The translations under genes were made by a program, and so were the position numbers. The notes below the pieces were generated by a model. The model saw nothing but the letters and a program-made list of their open reading frames with translations. It had not been told where the DNA came from and ran no database searches. A DNA stretch of 46,948 bases, from positions 1 to 46,948 of the IMG/VR virus record IMGVR_UViG_3300044574_000078. The stretch is one strand, 5' to 3'. This stretch comes from a virus. Shown here piece after piece: positions 40,538 through 46,948 of this stretch (position 1 is its first letter; the number at the start of each line of letters is the position of its first letter).

Positions 40538-42044
40538 GGACCGTCTCTACGCGACCGTCAGAGAATTCAGCTTTGACAATGGTGGGAGCAATATCGACAA
40601 GAGTATCACCAAGGTGAATGTCCAACTTCACGGTGGGATCTTGCTTCCGCTCAGGCTGGTTGGCCTCCTGCTCGTTGTTCACAGCCTGGTCACCAGCCGA
40701 TTGGAACGGATTTGCACCTCCAGGACCGGACTCAGGAGTGAGCTTTGCCCTCTGCTCTTCGGTCATCGGTTTCTTTCCGAGCTCTTCACGCACCTCATCG
40801 GGGTCGAGAACACGAGTCGACAGGTAGATCTGATTGATCTGAGCTTTGACCAGCGGGTTCATTTCCTCCTGGTCGGGGAAGTAGAACTCCAGATCTGTGT
40901 AACCGAAATACTTGTTGATAATAAAATCAATCAAGTTCTTCACCCACTGCTTCAGTGGGGCAAGACCCTCGTCCTGAGCAGTTTCGGCCTGAGACTGGGC
41001 GGTGGCCCTGTTGTTAGACACCGTCAACTGGGTGGGTGCAACGTTGAAGCAGTAGCAGACGACACGAGCCAACCACTCGTTCATGACCTGGTCGTCTTTG
41101 CCCTGCATGGCATTGGCTTTGGTGTCTATCGGGCTAACACCGTGTGGGACAAACCTGCCCTTACGCTTGTTGGCTCCGGTAGAAATGGTATCCCACCAGT
41201 CTTGGAATTGCTTGATTTGGTCGGGACCCCACGTATCTGGTACACTGAAAAGAGTGTCGGGAACGTTGCCCTCAGTAAAATACTGAAGTTGGTAGATCTG
41301 GCGGCGCAAAGCAATGTTGATTGTAGTGATAATCTGCTCAACAGGCGAGAACCCGTAAAGTCTGTATGAGCGAACATTGCGCGGGCGCAGAATTACCTCG
41401 TCAAGAGTGTAGTCGACTGCTGCCATGCCCTTGAGGATCTGTTGATACGCAGGCTCTGGTGGTAGCGGCGTACGTCCTGTTCCGTCGATGACTCGCTTCA
41501 AGGTGGAACCGTCCATTGCGTCCAGACTGTACAACTTACCACCACGAGTCAACCGAGGGTAGATGGCTGGTGCATCGATTACCAACAAGTCCTCAACTAT
41601 GATCCGAAGCCAAGTCTGCCAGTCATTGAGTTTGTCTGGGTACCTAAAGAAGTCCATAAGCTGGTCAAGCCGCGCGTCGTCATCGGTAGCATTGATCCGC
41701 TTTTCCTTGTCGACGTTGCGGAACCCCCACGACAATGACGACAGTTGGTCCTTACGAGTCTCGATAGCAAGGCGCACAATGTCGTAGTTGTCTGCCAAAG
41801 CACGCAGGTCTTCATAACTGGCAGCAGAAGGCGTATCACTACGAGGCTTCTGATGCATGTTGATGCCGACAGGATAGTCGAACTGCCTACCCTTGGTCTG
41901 GTCTGACGGCTTTTCGGCCACAGGTTCAAGTGGCTGGTTAGGACCCATCCAAGCATTTTCAGCTCCACGGATGACGTACCGAGCTGCGGACGTCAAACGT
42001 GAAACCAGACTCGGTTCAATGGGTGTTTTCTTTGGCTGTGCCAC
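40527..42044 (-). CDS. Portal protein (505 aa)
   Basis: GTG start with AAGGATTTATCG upstream. Typical portal segments are DNYDIVRLAIETRKDQLSSL, YRLYGFSPVEQIITTI and CYCFNVAPTQLTVSNN, with a C-terminal Pro/Gln-rich tail. The dodecameric ring is the DNA gate and docking site for the terminase. Follows terL by one small gene. Confidence 0.92.
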   Translation of the reverse strand: MAQPKKTPIEPSLVSRLTSAARYVIRGAENAWMGPNQPLEPVAEKPSDQTKGRQFDYPVGINMHQKPRSDTPSAASYEDLRALADNYDIVRLAIETRKDQLSSLSWGFRNVDKEKRINATDDDARLDQLMDFFRYPDKLNDWQTWLRIIVEDLLVIDAPAIYPRLTRGGKLYSLDAMDGSTLKRVIDGTGRTPLPPEPAYQQILKGMAAVDYTLDEVILRPRNVRSYRLYGFSPVEQIITTINIALRRQIYQLQYFTEGNVPDTLFSVPDTWGPDQIKQFQDWWDTISTGANKRKGRFVPHGVSPIDTKANAMQGKDDQVMNEWLARVVCYCFNVAPTQLTVSNNRATAQSQAETAQDEGLAPLKQWVKNLIDFIINKYFGYTDLEFYFPDQEEMNPLVKAQINQIYLSTRVLDPDEVREELGKKPMTEEQRAKLTPESGPGGANPFQSAGDQAVNNEQEANQPERKQDPTVKLDIHLGDTLVDIAPTIVKAEFSDGRVETVRAG

Positions 42045-42054
42045 CGATAAATCC

Positions 42055-42276
42055 TTAAACTATGACCAATTGCCAAAAAGTTGTTTCGGAGCTTTCCCCG
42101 ATTTTCTCAATCTCAAAGTACGATCCTGCTTTAACTACCGCCGCTGCTGCCGACACATTGCTAGCAGATCCGTCAGCATTTTTGAACTGCAGCTCCAGGT
42201 AGAGACCCTCACGTCCGTGGACAGTAAGGTCACCTGTTTGTGGGTTCACAACATAAGGTTGAACAACGGTGCTCAT
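42055..42276 (-). CDS. Small hypothetical protein between terminase and portal (73 aa)
   Basis: The ATG overlaps the terL stop. Beta-rich (GLYLELQFKNADGSASNVSA). Small beta proteins in this spot occur in other phages and may be head decoration or neck proteins; nothing specific is seen. Confidence 0.65.
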   Translation of the reverse strand: MSTVVQPYVVNPQTGDLTVHGREGLYLELQFKNADGSASNVSAAAAVVKAGSYFEIEKIGESSETTFWQLVIV

Positions 42277-43712
42277 GCAAATTCCTTCTGTTGGGTCAAT
42301 TCTTCAACTTGCAGACGCATAAAGTCCAACAGTCCTGTTTTGCCGCCGTTGAGGTGCATATAGTTGAGAGCTTGGGTCGTCGAGTCAACATCGTCATCGT
42401 GGGTCGCGTTCGGGAACGTTCCCAACTGTGTAACGTAGGCTTCTACCCAAGGTGCGCCCAGCGGTAGGAAGACTTTGCCAGCCTCGACCAAAGGAGTAAC
42501 CGCAAAAGCCCGAGTGACCTTGTCGCTGTCGACCTTAATAGGCACGATGGGCAAAGTTGTCTGGCGTAGCTCCTGAATGAGCGATTGTCCCGACGCTTTG
42601 TCCTCAATAAGGATGGCGTGGGCCTTGTACCGCTCATTTATCTGGTGTATTTTGCGCTTCAGCTCAGGGAATTCCATTCGCTCGTTGATCCTGTCAAGCA
42701 AATAGTAGCCGTTTTCGCACTCTGCCCACACAGTCCCGGAGCTCGGGTCGTTGTGATCCTTGGTCTTGAATGCCGTATCCCATGAGTGGATGACGCGACG
42801 AACCTTAGGCATATGCCCAGGTTGGTAGTACTGCCACCAGTTCAGCTTGAATATACCGCCTCCAAGTGGTGCCGGACGCTGCATATACTGACCTGCGAAC
42901 ACGTAGCTGTTCGAATTCTCCATCTCACGCAGGTCTTCAAGCGTATGCTTGGCTGGCCACAACGCTTCTTCAGCATCGTTGATGGCCGGTATGAACAAGT
43001 GCTCCCACTGCTCGCCAGAACCGCCCTTAAGGAGCCAACCTGCAAGATCTTCTTCGTGGAGCCGCTGCATGACAACGATAATCGGCGTCCGCTGAGGATC
43101 ATTGACACGAGACTTCATGGTGTTGCCGTACCAGTCAAGAACGTTCTGGCGCATTGTGTCGGAATTTGCTTCGTCAGCCTTGTGCGGGTCATCTATGATG
43201 ATCGCGCCGCTGAAACTATACTCTTCGTCCTCATGGCGCAGCTTACCAGCACCAAATCCAGTAATTGTGCCCCCAGCGCCAGCTGCATAAACCACACCTG
43301 ATGCCGTCGTCTTCCAATGGTCTTTACCACCAGTGCTTGGATCCAATTGGACGCCGGGGAACACCTCTTGATACCACTGCGAGGAGACTATGTCTCGAAC
43401 TCGAGCGGTGTTATTACCAGCCAAACGTGCGGAGTACGAAGCGTGAATGAATTCGCATTCAGGCGCTTTTGCTAAGCACCAGGCCATGAAGCAAACAACG
43501 ACGATTTCTGTCTTGGAATACCGAGGCGGGATATTCACAACTAAGCGTTTACAATCTCCGTTGTATACCGCCTGCAATTTCTCGCACATAATTTCGTGGT
43601 GCCAGTTTCTGGACCACTTCATTCCGGTCATTTGCTTAAATGCATGCCTGCAGAAGAAGTAAAAGTCACCTTCCAACTTTGTTTTCAGTGCAAGGCGCTG
43701 CGGATCAAACAT
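42273..43712 (-). CDS. terL: Terminase large subunit (479 aa)
   Basis: The ATPase has Walker A PPRYSKTE (residues 62-69, the deviant P-loop of terminases) and Walker B AIIIDDPH (170-177). The RNase H-like nuclease has D312 in HSWDTAFK, E370-D371 in IEDKASG and a terminal DDDVDS near 455. It cuts concatemers and pumps DNA into the prohead. Overlaps terS by 8 bases. Confidence 0.95.
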   Translation of the reverse strand: MFDPQRLALKTKLEGDFYFFCRHAFKQMTGMKWSRNWHHEIMCEKLQAVYNGDCKRLVVNIPPRYSKTEIVVVCFMAWCLAKAPECEFIHASYSARLAGNNTARVRDIVSSQWYQEVFPGVQLDPSTGGKDHWKTTASGVVYAAGAGGTITGFGAGKLRHEDEEYSFSGAIIIDDPHKADEANSDTMRQNVLDWYGNTMKSRVNDPQRTPIIVVMQRLHEEDLAGWLLKGGSGEQWEHLFIPAINDAEEALWPAKHTLEDLREMENSNSYVFAGQYMQRPAPLGGGIFKLNWWQYYQPGHMPKVRRVIHSWDTAFKTKDHNDPSSGTVWAECENGYYLLDRINERMEFPELKRKIHQINERYKAHAILIEDKASGQSLIQELRQTTLPIVPIKVDSDKVTRAFAVTPLVEAGKVFLPLGAPWVEAYVTQLGTFPNATHDDDVDSTTQALNYMHLNGGKTGLLDFMRLQVEELTQQKEFA

Positions 43713-44094
43713 CGTCGTCGAGCTTCCTTCCCGCTTCGACGATTTCTCGGAACTGCTCTGGCGTCAGGTTAACTGCCGCAATGGGATCTTGATCAAGGTC
43801 GCCAAAGATGCTCAGGCCTTGGGTGGGGCGGCCAAACCCGCGGTCGAGGAGCTCCCGACAAATGGCCAAGCGTGTTTCCGGCTTGGTGTTGACATCGCGG
43901 AGCATGTCTTCGAACTGCTTGAACACTACATCTGTGTAGTCGGAGCTTAGCTTTGCGAGCTCTGCCACTCGGGCCTTGGCTTTGCTGGACCAACCACCTG
44001 GATTGCCTGACACGCCTTTCTGCCACATGTGCGAAGGCCGTTCGCCCTTGCGCACGTATGGTCGCTTTGTGCGTTCATCTGTCGGTCGCGACAT
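43705..44094 (-). CDS. terS: Terminase small subunit (129 aa)
   Basis: GGAGAAATATGGT precedes the ATG. The N-terminus (MWQKGVSGNPGGWSSKAKAR) is the DUF5681-like motif frequent in small terminases, followed by helices and a C-terminal LTPEQFREIVEAG. It should recognise the packaging start, probably the repeat region just upstream (44160-44340). Confidence 0.8.
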   Translation of the reverse strand: MSRPTDERTKRPYVRKGERPSHMWQKGVSGNPGGWSSKAKARVAELAKLSSDYTDVVFKQFEDMLRDVNTKPETRLAICRELLDRGFGRPTQGLSIFGDLDQDPIAAVNLTPEQFREIVEAGRKLDDDV

Positions 44095-44481
44095 ACCATA
44101 TTTCTCCGTTTACAAACCTCAGTGGTGAAGACTCACACTCTACTAATACTATGAACCCCAGGCGCCAAGATCCTAAAGTTTCACACCTGGGTGGTTTTAT
44201 TTCACTCGCCCAGGCGCGTGGATCTTGGCGCCTTATTGATAATCACTTTCACCTTCGCACCTAGGTGCTTGGGCCTTGGACCTGAGGGTGATACTCGCTA
44301 TCATTAGCAGACCAGGTGCTTGGAGCTTGGACCTAAGCGCCCAGGTGCTCTATCGCTATATGGCGGTGTGCTCAGTGCTAGTGGGTAGGCTCCTAGGCGT
44401 TCCTGCCCTGAGGAACATTGGCCTAGAATCTGCTACGCTTTTTGGCGTTTGTAAACAGTTCTTTTGAGGCGCACAAAATAA
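44095..44481. other. Non-coding repeat region upstream of terS, candidate pac site
   Basis: No frame with a ribosome site is seen in this stretch. It holds a 14-bp perfect inverted repeat (AGGCGCCAAGATCC 44160-44173 with GGATCTTGGCGCCT 44220-44233), a 12-bp palindrome GCACCTAGGTGC (44257-44268), and two 24-bp direct repeats with 3 differences (44263-44286, 44314-44337). Motifs CACCTGG, CGCCTGGGCG and CCAGGTG recur at least six times. Terminase small subunits bind such repeats next to their own gene. The promoter P9 lies at its right end. Confidence 0.6.
44427..44455 (-). promoter_or_regulatory. Promoter P9, candidate late promoter, minus strand
   Basis: TTTACA (44455-44450), 17-bp spacer, CAGATT (44432-44427) on the minus strand. 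The -10 is weaker than in the others. It is the only candidate upstream of the whole late operon that starts with terS at 44094. Confidence 0.5.
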
Positions 44482-44509
44482 AACGAGCGCCCGGTCATGA
44501 GCGCTCGTT
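44482..44509 (-). terminator. Terminator of the 45.4-44.6 kb unit
   Basis: AACGAGCGC (44482-44490) and GCGCTCGTT (44501-44509) form a perfect 9-bp stem. On the minus strand it is followed by TTATTTTG, so it ends leftward transcription just before P9. Confidence 0.7.
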
Positions 44510-44568
44510 CATTCATTTCGTTGGTGATGCGGTGGAGGGTGGGTCAGGTCGCTATGACGTCGCATGCG

Positions 44569-44805
44569 TCAGTCTGTAAATACGAAATTAACGCATCCAT
44601 GCACCTCGACAGCGTCTGCTCCTTCGACCAGTGCGTCTGATATATCGTACCTACTCGCAGTGGCGGCCACCTCTATGGCGCGGCACGTGGACGATCCATC
44701 GCTGAATGATACCTGCTCCAGTCCGTCCGTGGGGTTGGCCCCCATCTCTTGGACTGCGCAAGCCGACAGCGCAACGATGAGACTAACGATCAGTGCGCCT
44801 CTCAT
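44569..44805 (-). CDS. Small lipoprotein (78 aa)
   Basis: AAGGCGGCTTGAT precedes the ATG. MRGALIVSLIVALSAC is a clean lipoprotein signal with the lipobox LSAC (C16). The mature part is acidic with two more Cys. It is far from the lysis genes, so it may act at the cell surface early (for example superinfection exclusion), which is speculation. Confidence 0.65.
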   Translation of the reverse strand: MRGALIVSLIVALSACAVQEMGANPTDGLEQVSFSDGSSTCRAIEVAATASRYDISDALVEGADAVEVHGCVNFVFTD

Positions 44806-44806
44806 A

Positions 44807-45109
44807 TCAAGCCGCCTTGGAATAAGTGGCGATCATGTGGTCGCGGCCCTTCTTGCGATATTCGTTGTAAAGCGCACGTGGGTCGAGGTTCTTATTGATG
44901 ACAGTGTCGCGGATGACCTTTGGCAGAGCGATGAAATACATGCTGTACTTCGGATCGGCGTCGGTCATCGGCGTCTTCACCTTCTTGGCCTTGACCGGCT
45001 TTGAGGCGCTCTTGAGCATCTGCTCCAATTCGCCAACGGTCAGCTTCGATGCATTCTTGACGGCGACACCCGTGTCGGTCAAAGCGGCGATGAGTTCTTT
45101 CTTAGTCAT
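44807..45109 (-). CDS. Hypothetical protein with SAP-like N-terminus (100 aa)
   Basis: ATG 45109 is 6 bases after GGAGA (the ATG at 45115 would be too close). The first 35 residues (TKKELIAALTDTGVAVKNAS ... TVGELEQML) resemble a SAP/HeH-type helix-extension-helix DNA-binding motif; a Lys-rich linker and a helical end follow. Probable nucleic-acid binding, by inference. Confidence 0.65.
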   Translation of the reverse strand: MTKKELIAALTDTGVAVKNASKLTVGELEQMLKSASKPVKAKKVKTPMTDADPKYSMYFIALPKVIRDTVINKNLDPRALYNEYRKKGRDHMIATYSKAA

Positions 45110-45200
45110 TTTCATTCTCCAGTTTGAGGCTCTTCAGTGCAGACATAATCTGCAGACGCACCGGAGTGCGTTTCGCCTTTTTAGATCTTGATGAAATCAT
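45102..45200 (-). CDS. Possible small basic protein (32 aa)
   Basis: ATG at 45200-45198 lies inside the end of the preceding gene; frame MISSRSKKAKRTPVRLQIMS ends at TAA 45104-45102 overlapping the next start. Basic and compact, and it fills a gap in a tightly packed unit, but its ribosome site is weak. Confidence 0.4.
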   Translation of the reverse strand: MISSRSKKAKRTPVRLQIMSALKSLKLENEND

Positions 45201-45399
45201 AACGACCAAGGTATCCGCCATTCGACACGTCCAAACTCACAACCGCCGTCCAACGGCCGTTAGGCGCACGAATGATCAAGAAGCGATCGTTGTGCTCTGG
45301 GTACATGTTCCGATCTTGTTCGATCCGCTTGAGCAAAGCCGCTTCGGTCTCGTAGGTCCGGACGTGGTTCCATCCAACGTTGATCTGCCGTAGTGCCAT
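45181..45399 (-). CDS. Hypothetical phage protein (72 aa)
   Basis: ATG 45399 follows AAGGGAATTCAAA; the longer frame to 45456 starts inside the promoter leader and is rejected. A small alpha/beta protein with RFLIIRAPNGRWTAVVSLD. First gene after promoter P10. No family recognised. Confidence 0.65.
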   Translation of the reverse strand: MALRQINVGWNHVRTYETEAALLKRIEQDRNMYPEHNDRFLIIRAPNGRWTAVVSLDVSNGGYLGRYDFIKI

Positions 45400-45443
45400 T
45401 TTGAATTCCCTTCGTTGTGACGCGGTGCGCTCGTGATGGTTCT

Positions 45444-45472
45444 TTTCTAGAACCATTCAAAAGGCTTGTAAA
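45444..45472 (-). promoter_or_regulatory. Promoter P10, minus strand
   Basis: TTTACA (45472-45467), 17-bp spacer, TAGAAA (45449-45444), preceded by TTGAAAATAGTTG. Drives the small unit 45399-44569. Confidence 0.75.
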
Positions 45473-45542
45473 CAACTATTTTCAATAAAGTGAAAAGTAA
45501 TTTGGGTGTTCACCAACGCTCTTATACTCGCGTGCGCACGCG

Positions 45543-45571
45543 CGCGTACCTCGGATTGAGTCGTTTGTAAA
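45543..45571 (-). promoter_or_regulatory. Promoter-like element P11, minus strand
   Basis: TTTACA (45571-45566) with the same TTGAAAATAATTG upstream as P10, but the -10 at 17 bp is TACGCG (45548-45543), a poor hexamer. Possibly a weak or activator-dependent tandem promoter, or a protein site sharing the -35. Confidence 0.4.
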
Positions 45572-45626
45572 CAATTATTTTCAAAAAATGGCTCATATTT
45601 ATTTTCACTTTGTACCATCTTTTTTG

Positions 45627-45655
45627 TTTACAATTTGGTAAAAACATGCTATAGT
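45627..45655 (+). promoter_or_regulatory. Promoter P12, plus strand
   Basis: TTTACA (45627-45632), 17-bp spacer ending CATGC, TATAGT (45650-45655). The best match to a sigma-70 consensus in the window. It transcribes the repeat array that follows, divergent from P10/P11. Confidence 0.8.
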
Positions 45656-45698
45656 CGTCATTGACCATAACAGACCTTCCGTCGGCCGGTGGACACCA

Positions 45699-45821
45699 CC
45701 AACTGGCGAGGGAGGACACGTGACTCGGCCACCAACTTGCACGAGAGAACGTCTGGGCACCGACACCCAACTAGCACGAGAGTTCGCCCTGAGTGGGCCG
45801 CCTAACCGGCGCGAGAGTTCG
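45699..45821 (+). repeat. Four degenerate 34-nt repeats (CCAACTnGCnCGAGAG)
   Basis: Copies start at 45699, 45732, 45767 and 45801 (spacings 33, 35, 34). Each has CCAACT or CCTAAC, then GC, then CGAGAG or GAGGGAG and a short end such as TTCG. The spacing is not a multiple of three, so they are not protein repeats. The first copy is a good ribosome site (GAGGGAGGACACGTG) and the others resemble it. Confidence 0.6.
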
Positions 45822-45891
45822 CCTCATCGATGGGTGGCACTGTCACAACAATTTGCAAGTGCAACGGGCGAAGTTAGTAAAACAGGCGTTT

Positions 45892-46032
45892 TTACAGATT
45901 ACGGAATAAAGGCTGTTTTTAAACTCTACGTCTTTTTTTAAATAGATAGGGGTATTATTACTATAATATAATAATACTGTTTTAGATTAGCTTATATAGC
46001 TATAGGGGCTACAAAAATTCCGTAATCTGTAA
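45892..46032. other. AT-rich block between 16-bp perfect inverted repeats, candidate origin
   Basis: TTACAGATTACGGAAT (45892-45907) and ATTCCGTAATCTGTAA (46017-46032) are perfect inverted copies. The 109 bases between are strongly AT-rich with an inner palindrome (GTATTATTA 45952-45960 with TAATAATAC 45969-45977) and a TATAGCTATA. No gene is present. Such a block in a genome otherwise near balanced GC fits a replication origin; a protein-binding control site or recombination site is also possible. Confidence 0.5.
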
Positions 46033-46048
46033 GAGGTGGATTATTTGG

Positions 46049-46077
46049 TTTACACTTCTATAAATCCGTGCTAGCCT
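46049..46077 (+). promoter_or_regulatory. Promoter P13, plus strand
   Basis: TTTACA (46049-46054), 17-bp spacer ending GTGC, TAGCCT (46072-46077). It lies 16 bp after the inverted repeat and drives the gene at 46110. Confidence 0.7.
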
Positions 46078-46109
46078 TGCCGATCAAACCCAAGCGCAAG
46101 GAGCCAAGT

Positions 46110-46601
46110 ATGCGTTACCAACTATTCAACGGCGAGGACGAGCTGGTCAAAGACACAGATGAGCTCGAGGAAATCGCTGACCACCTCGACCTCAGCGCTC
46201 GGTATATCTACGTCCGGCTCTCAGCCAATAAAGGCGTTTTCACTCGAGGCCGAGGTGCCTACAAGATCACAATCAAGGACACCGGCCGGCAGGAGCGAGG
46301 CGCTTCAGGCGGATCACGCGGACCCAAGCGCACGGATTATCGCTACGCAGCGGTTTACCCCGACGAGCATCCCGACTCGTATCGCCTCCCCACCCACGAG
46401 GTCACGCTCGAAGAAATCATGAAGCACACCAAGTTGAGCCGCGAGCAACTCATGCAGAAGTTCGCGTCTCACGCAAAGGTCTTCATGCTACTCTCCTCGA
46501 AGCGGTCGTATCAAAAGGAACCTGTCGTGTTCAAACGCTACGCGCCTACACCTGAACTTGACGCGGTTCCCTCTGAGCCTCAACCCGTGAACGTTGACTA
46601 A
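46110..46601 (+). CDS. Putative DNA-binding regulator with two HTH-like modules (163 aa)
   Basis: AAGGAGCCAAGT precedes ATG 46110. The module ELEEIADHLDLSARYIYVRL (residues 16-35) reads as a helix-turn-helix, and TLEEIMKHTKLSREQLMQKF (about residues 106-125) repeats its pattern. A Gly/Arg-rich linker lies between. No repressor family is certain. Position beside the candidate origin and divergent promoters suggests it controls transcription or replication (inference). Confidence 0.65.
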   Translation: MRYQLFNGEDELVKDTDELEEIADHLDLSARYIYVRLSANKGVFTRGRGAYKITIKDTGRQERGASGGSRGPKRTDYRYAAVYPDEHPDSYRLPTHEVTLEEIMKHTKLSREQLMQKFASHAKVFMLLSSKRSYQKEPVVFKRYAPTPELDAVPSEPQPVNVD

Positions 46602-46747
46602 TCGTCGCCCGCCATGGTCAAAACTCCGAAAAGTCGTGGTCAAGCTGACCACTCGCATACGTGTAGGTCGACGTCAGGATGCCGTGGCCATAGACCTTGG
46701 TCTGCACTGTCAACACGTCACCACCGTCATCGACGCCCCAGCCGTAA

Positions 46748-46948
46748 TTATCGCGCGTTCACCATAGGTGCTGCGGCGATCAATTCGCATAGCTTGTCGG
46801 ACTGGCGCTTATAGGCACCGGCATCAGTGGCACGGGCGGCATAGGCAACGGCACCGGCACGGGCGGCATAGGCAACGGAGGCATAGGCAACGGCATCGGC
46901 AACGGCACCGGCACGGGCGGCATAGGCAACGGCGGCATAGGCAACGGC
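46748..46948 (-). CDS. Alanine-rich repeat protein, C-terminal part across the joint
   Basis: This is the end of the gene that starts at 645. On the closed circle base 1 is followed, on the minus strand, by 46855, and the frame continues AYAARATDAGAYKRQSDKLC and stops at TAA 46750-46748. Bases 46856-46948 duplicate 1-93. The clean non-repetitive end shows the joint is biologically sensible. Confidence 0.8.
   Translation of the reverse strand, partial: AVAYAAVAYAARAGAVADAVAYASVAYAARAGAVAYAARATDAGAYKRQSDKLCELIAAAPMVNAR
46856..46948. repeat. Terminal direct repeat, right copy
   Basis: Identical to 1-93; see the left copy. Confidence 0.9.

Noticed and set aside
44101-44160. GTTTACAA in the plus direction at 44108, as another promoter of the TTTACA family
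   Set aside because: No acceptable -10 at 16-18 bp, and it overlaps the terS ribosome region.
44276-44467. Plus-strand frame of 63 codons in the terS upstream region
   Set aside because: No ribosome site, overlaps promoter P9 and the repeats, and the composition follows the repeats.
45720-45941. Open frame of 73 codons starting GTG after GAGGGAGGACAC
   Set aside because: The ribosome site is good, but the DNA repeats it spans have a period of 33-35 nt and are out of frame, the peptide has no family-like pattern, and it runs into the inverted repeat. Treated as non-coding, with doubt.
46602-46747. Minus-strand open frame (NYGWGVDDGGDVLTVQTKVY) beyond the alanine-rich gene
   Set aside because: It looks protein-like but has no start codon with a ribosome site. 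It may be a remnant or a frame artefact.

Overview
The window is a complete or near-complete genome of a tailed double-stranded DNA phage with a long non-contractile (siphovirus-type) tail. Bases 1-93 are repeated exactly at 46856-46948. One alanine-rich gene runs through that joint in frame and reaches a sensible stop, so I read the molecule as a circular or circularly permuted map of about 46,855 bp. The host is inferred to be an alphaproteobacterium: the tail-tip genes follow the order DUF2460, DUF2163, NlpC/P60 peptidase, tip protein, which is typical of gene transfer agents and their phage relatives in that class. I recognised no integrase, no clear lysogeny repressor, no tRNA and no CRISPR array.

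Layout. (1) 46748 through the joint to 1550, minus strand: five small genes driven by two near-identical promoters. (2) 1.7-21.7 kb, plus strand: early and DNA-metabolism genes in several transcription units, each opened by the same promoter type. They include a DUF3854/DUF5906 primase-helicase, DUF3310 protein, J-domain protein, pentapeptide-repeat protein, an Acb2/Tad1-type anti-CBASS protein, a probable ssDNA-binding protein, family A DNA polymerase, Cas4/RecB-like nuclease, DEDD exonuclease, VRR-NUC nuclease, SNF2-like helicase, methyltransferase, MazG-like protein, a dNMP kinase fusion, a thymidylate synthase homologue with dCMP-type active-site residues, and dCMP deaminase. (3) 21.7-21.9 kb: convergent termination region. 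(4) 44.1-21.9 kb, minus strand: late genes. In order of transcription these are the terminases, portal, head morphogenesis protein, protease/scaffold, capsid, head-tail connectors, tail tube, frameshifted tail chaperones, tape measure, tail tip and tail spike, then the lysis cassette (two holin-like proteins, amidase, nested spanins). (5) 44.1-46.1 kb: a non-coding control region with repeats next to terS, a small minus-strand gene cluster, tandem promoters, a 34-nt repeat array and an AT-rich block flanked by a perfect 16-bp inverted repeat.

How it works together. Thirteen promoters share TTTACA, a 16-17 bp spacer and a TAGTAT/TAGAGT-like -10. Many genes share a GGAGAAC-type ribosome binding site. 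The strongest candidate for something undescribed is a roughly 110-nt RNA gene (4530-4640) with its own promoter, a perfect 13-bp closing stem and an intrinsic terminator. Its loop carries AACCCTCAGC, the exact complement of the ribosome-binding leader at 17515-17524 and a partial complement of the leaders of two other units, so it may be a phage riboregulator. The nucleotide genes (kinase fusion, TS-like enzyme with Asp178, dCMP deaminase) suggest modified cytosine in the DNA. Together with the Acb2-like protein this points to a phage equipped against host defences. All functions are by-eye family recognition; no search or alignment was run.
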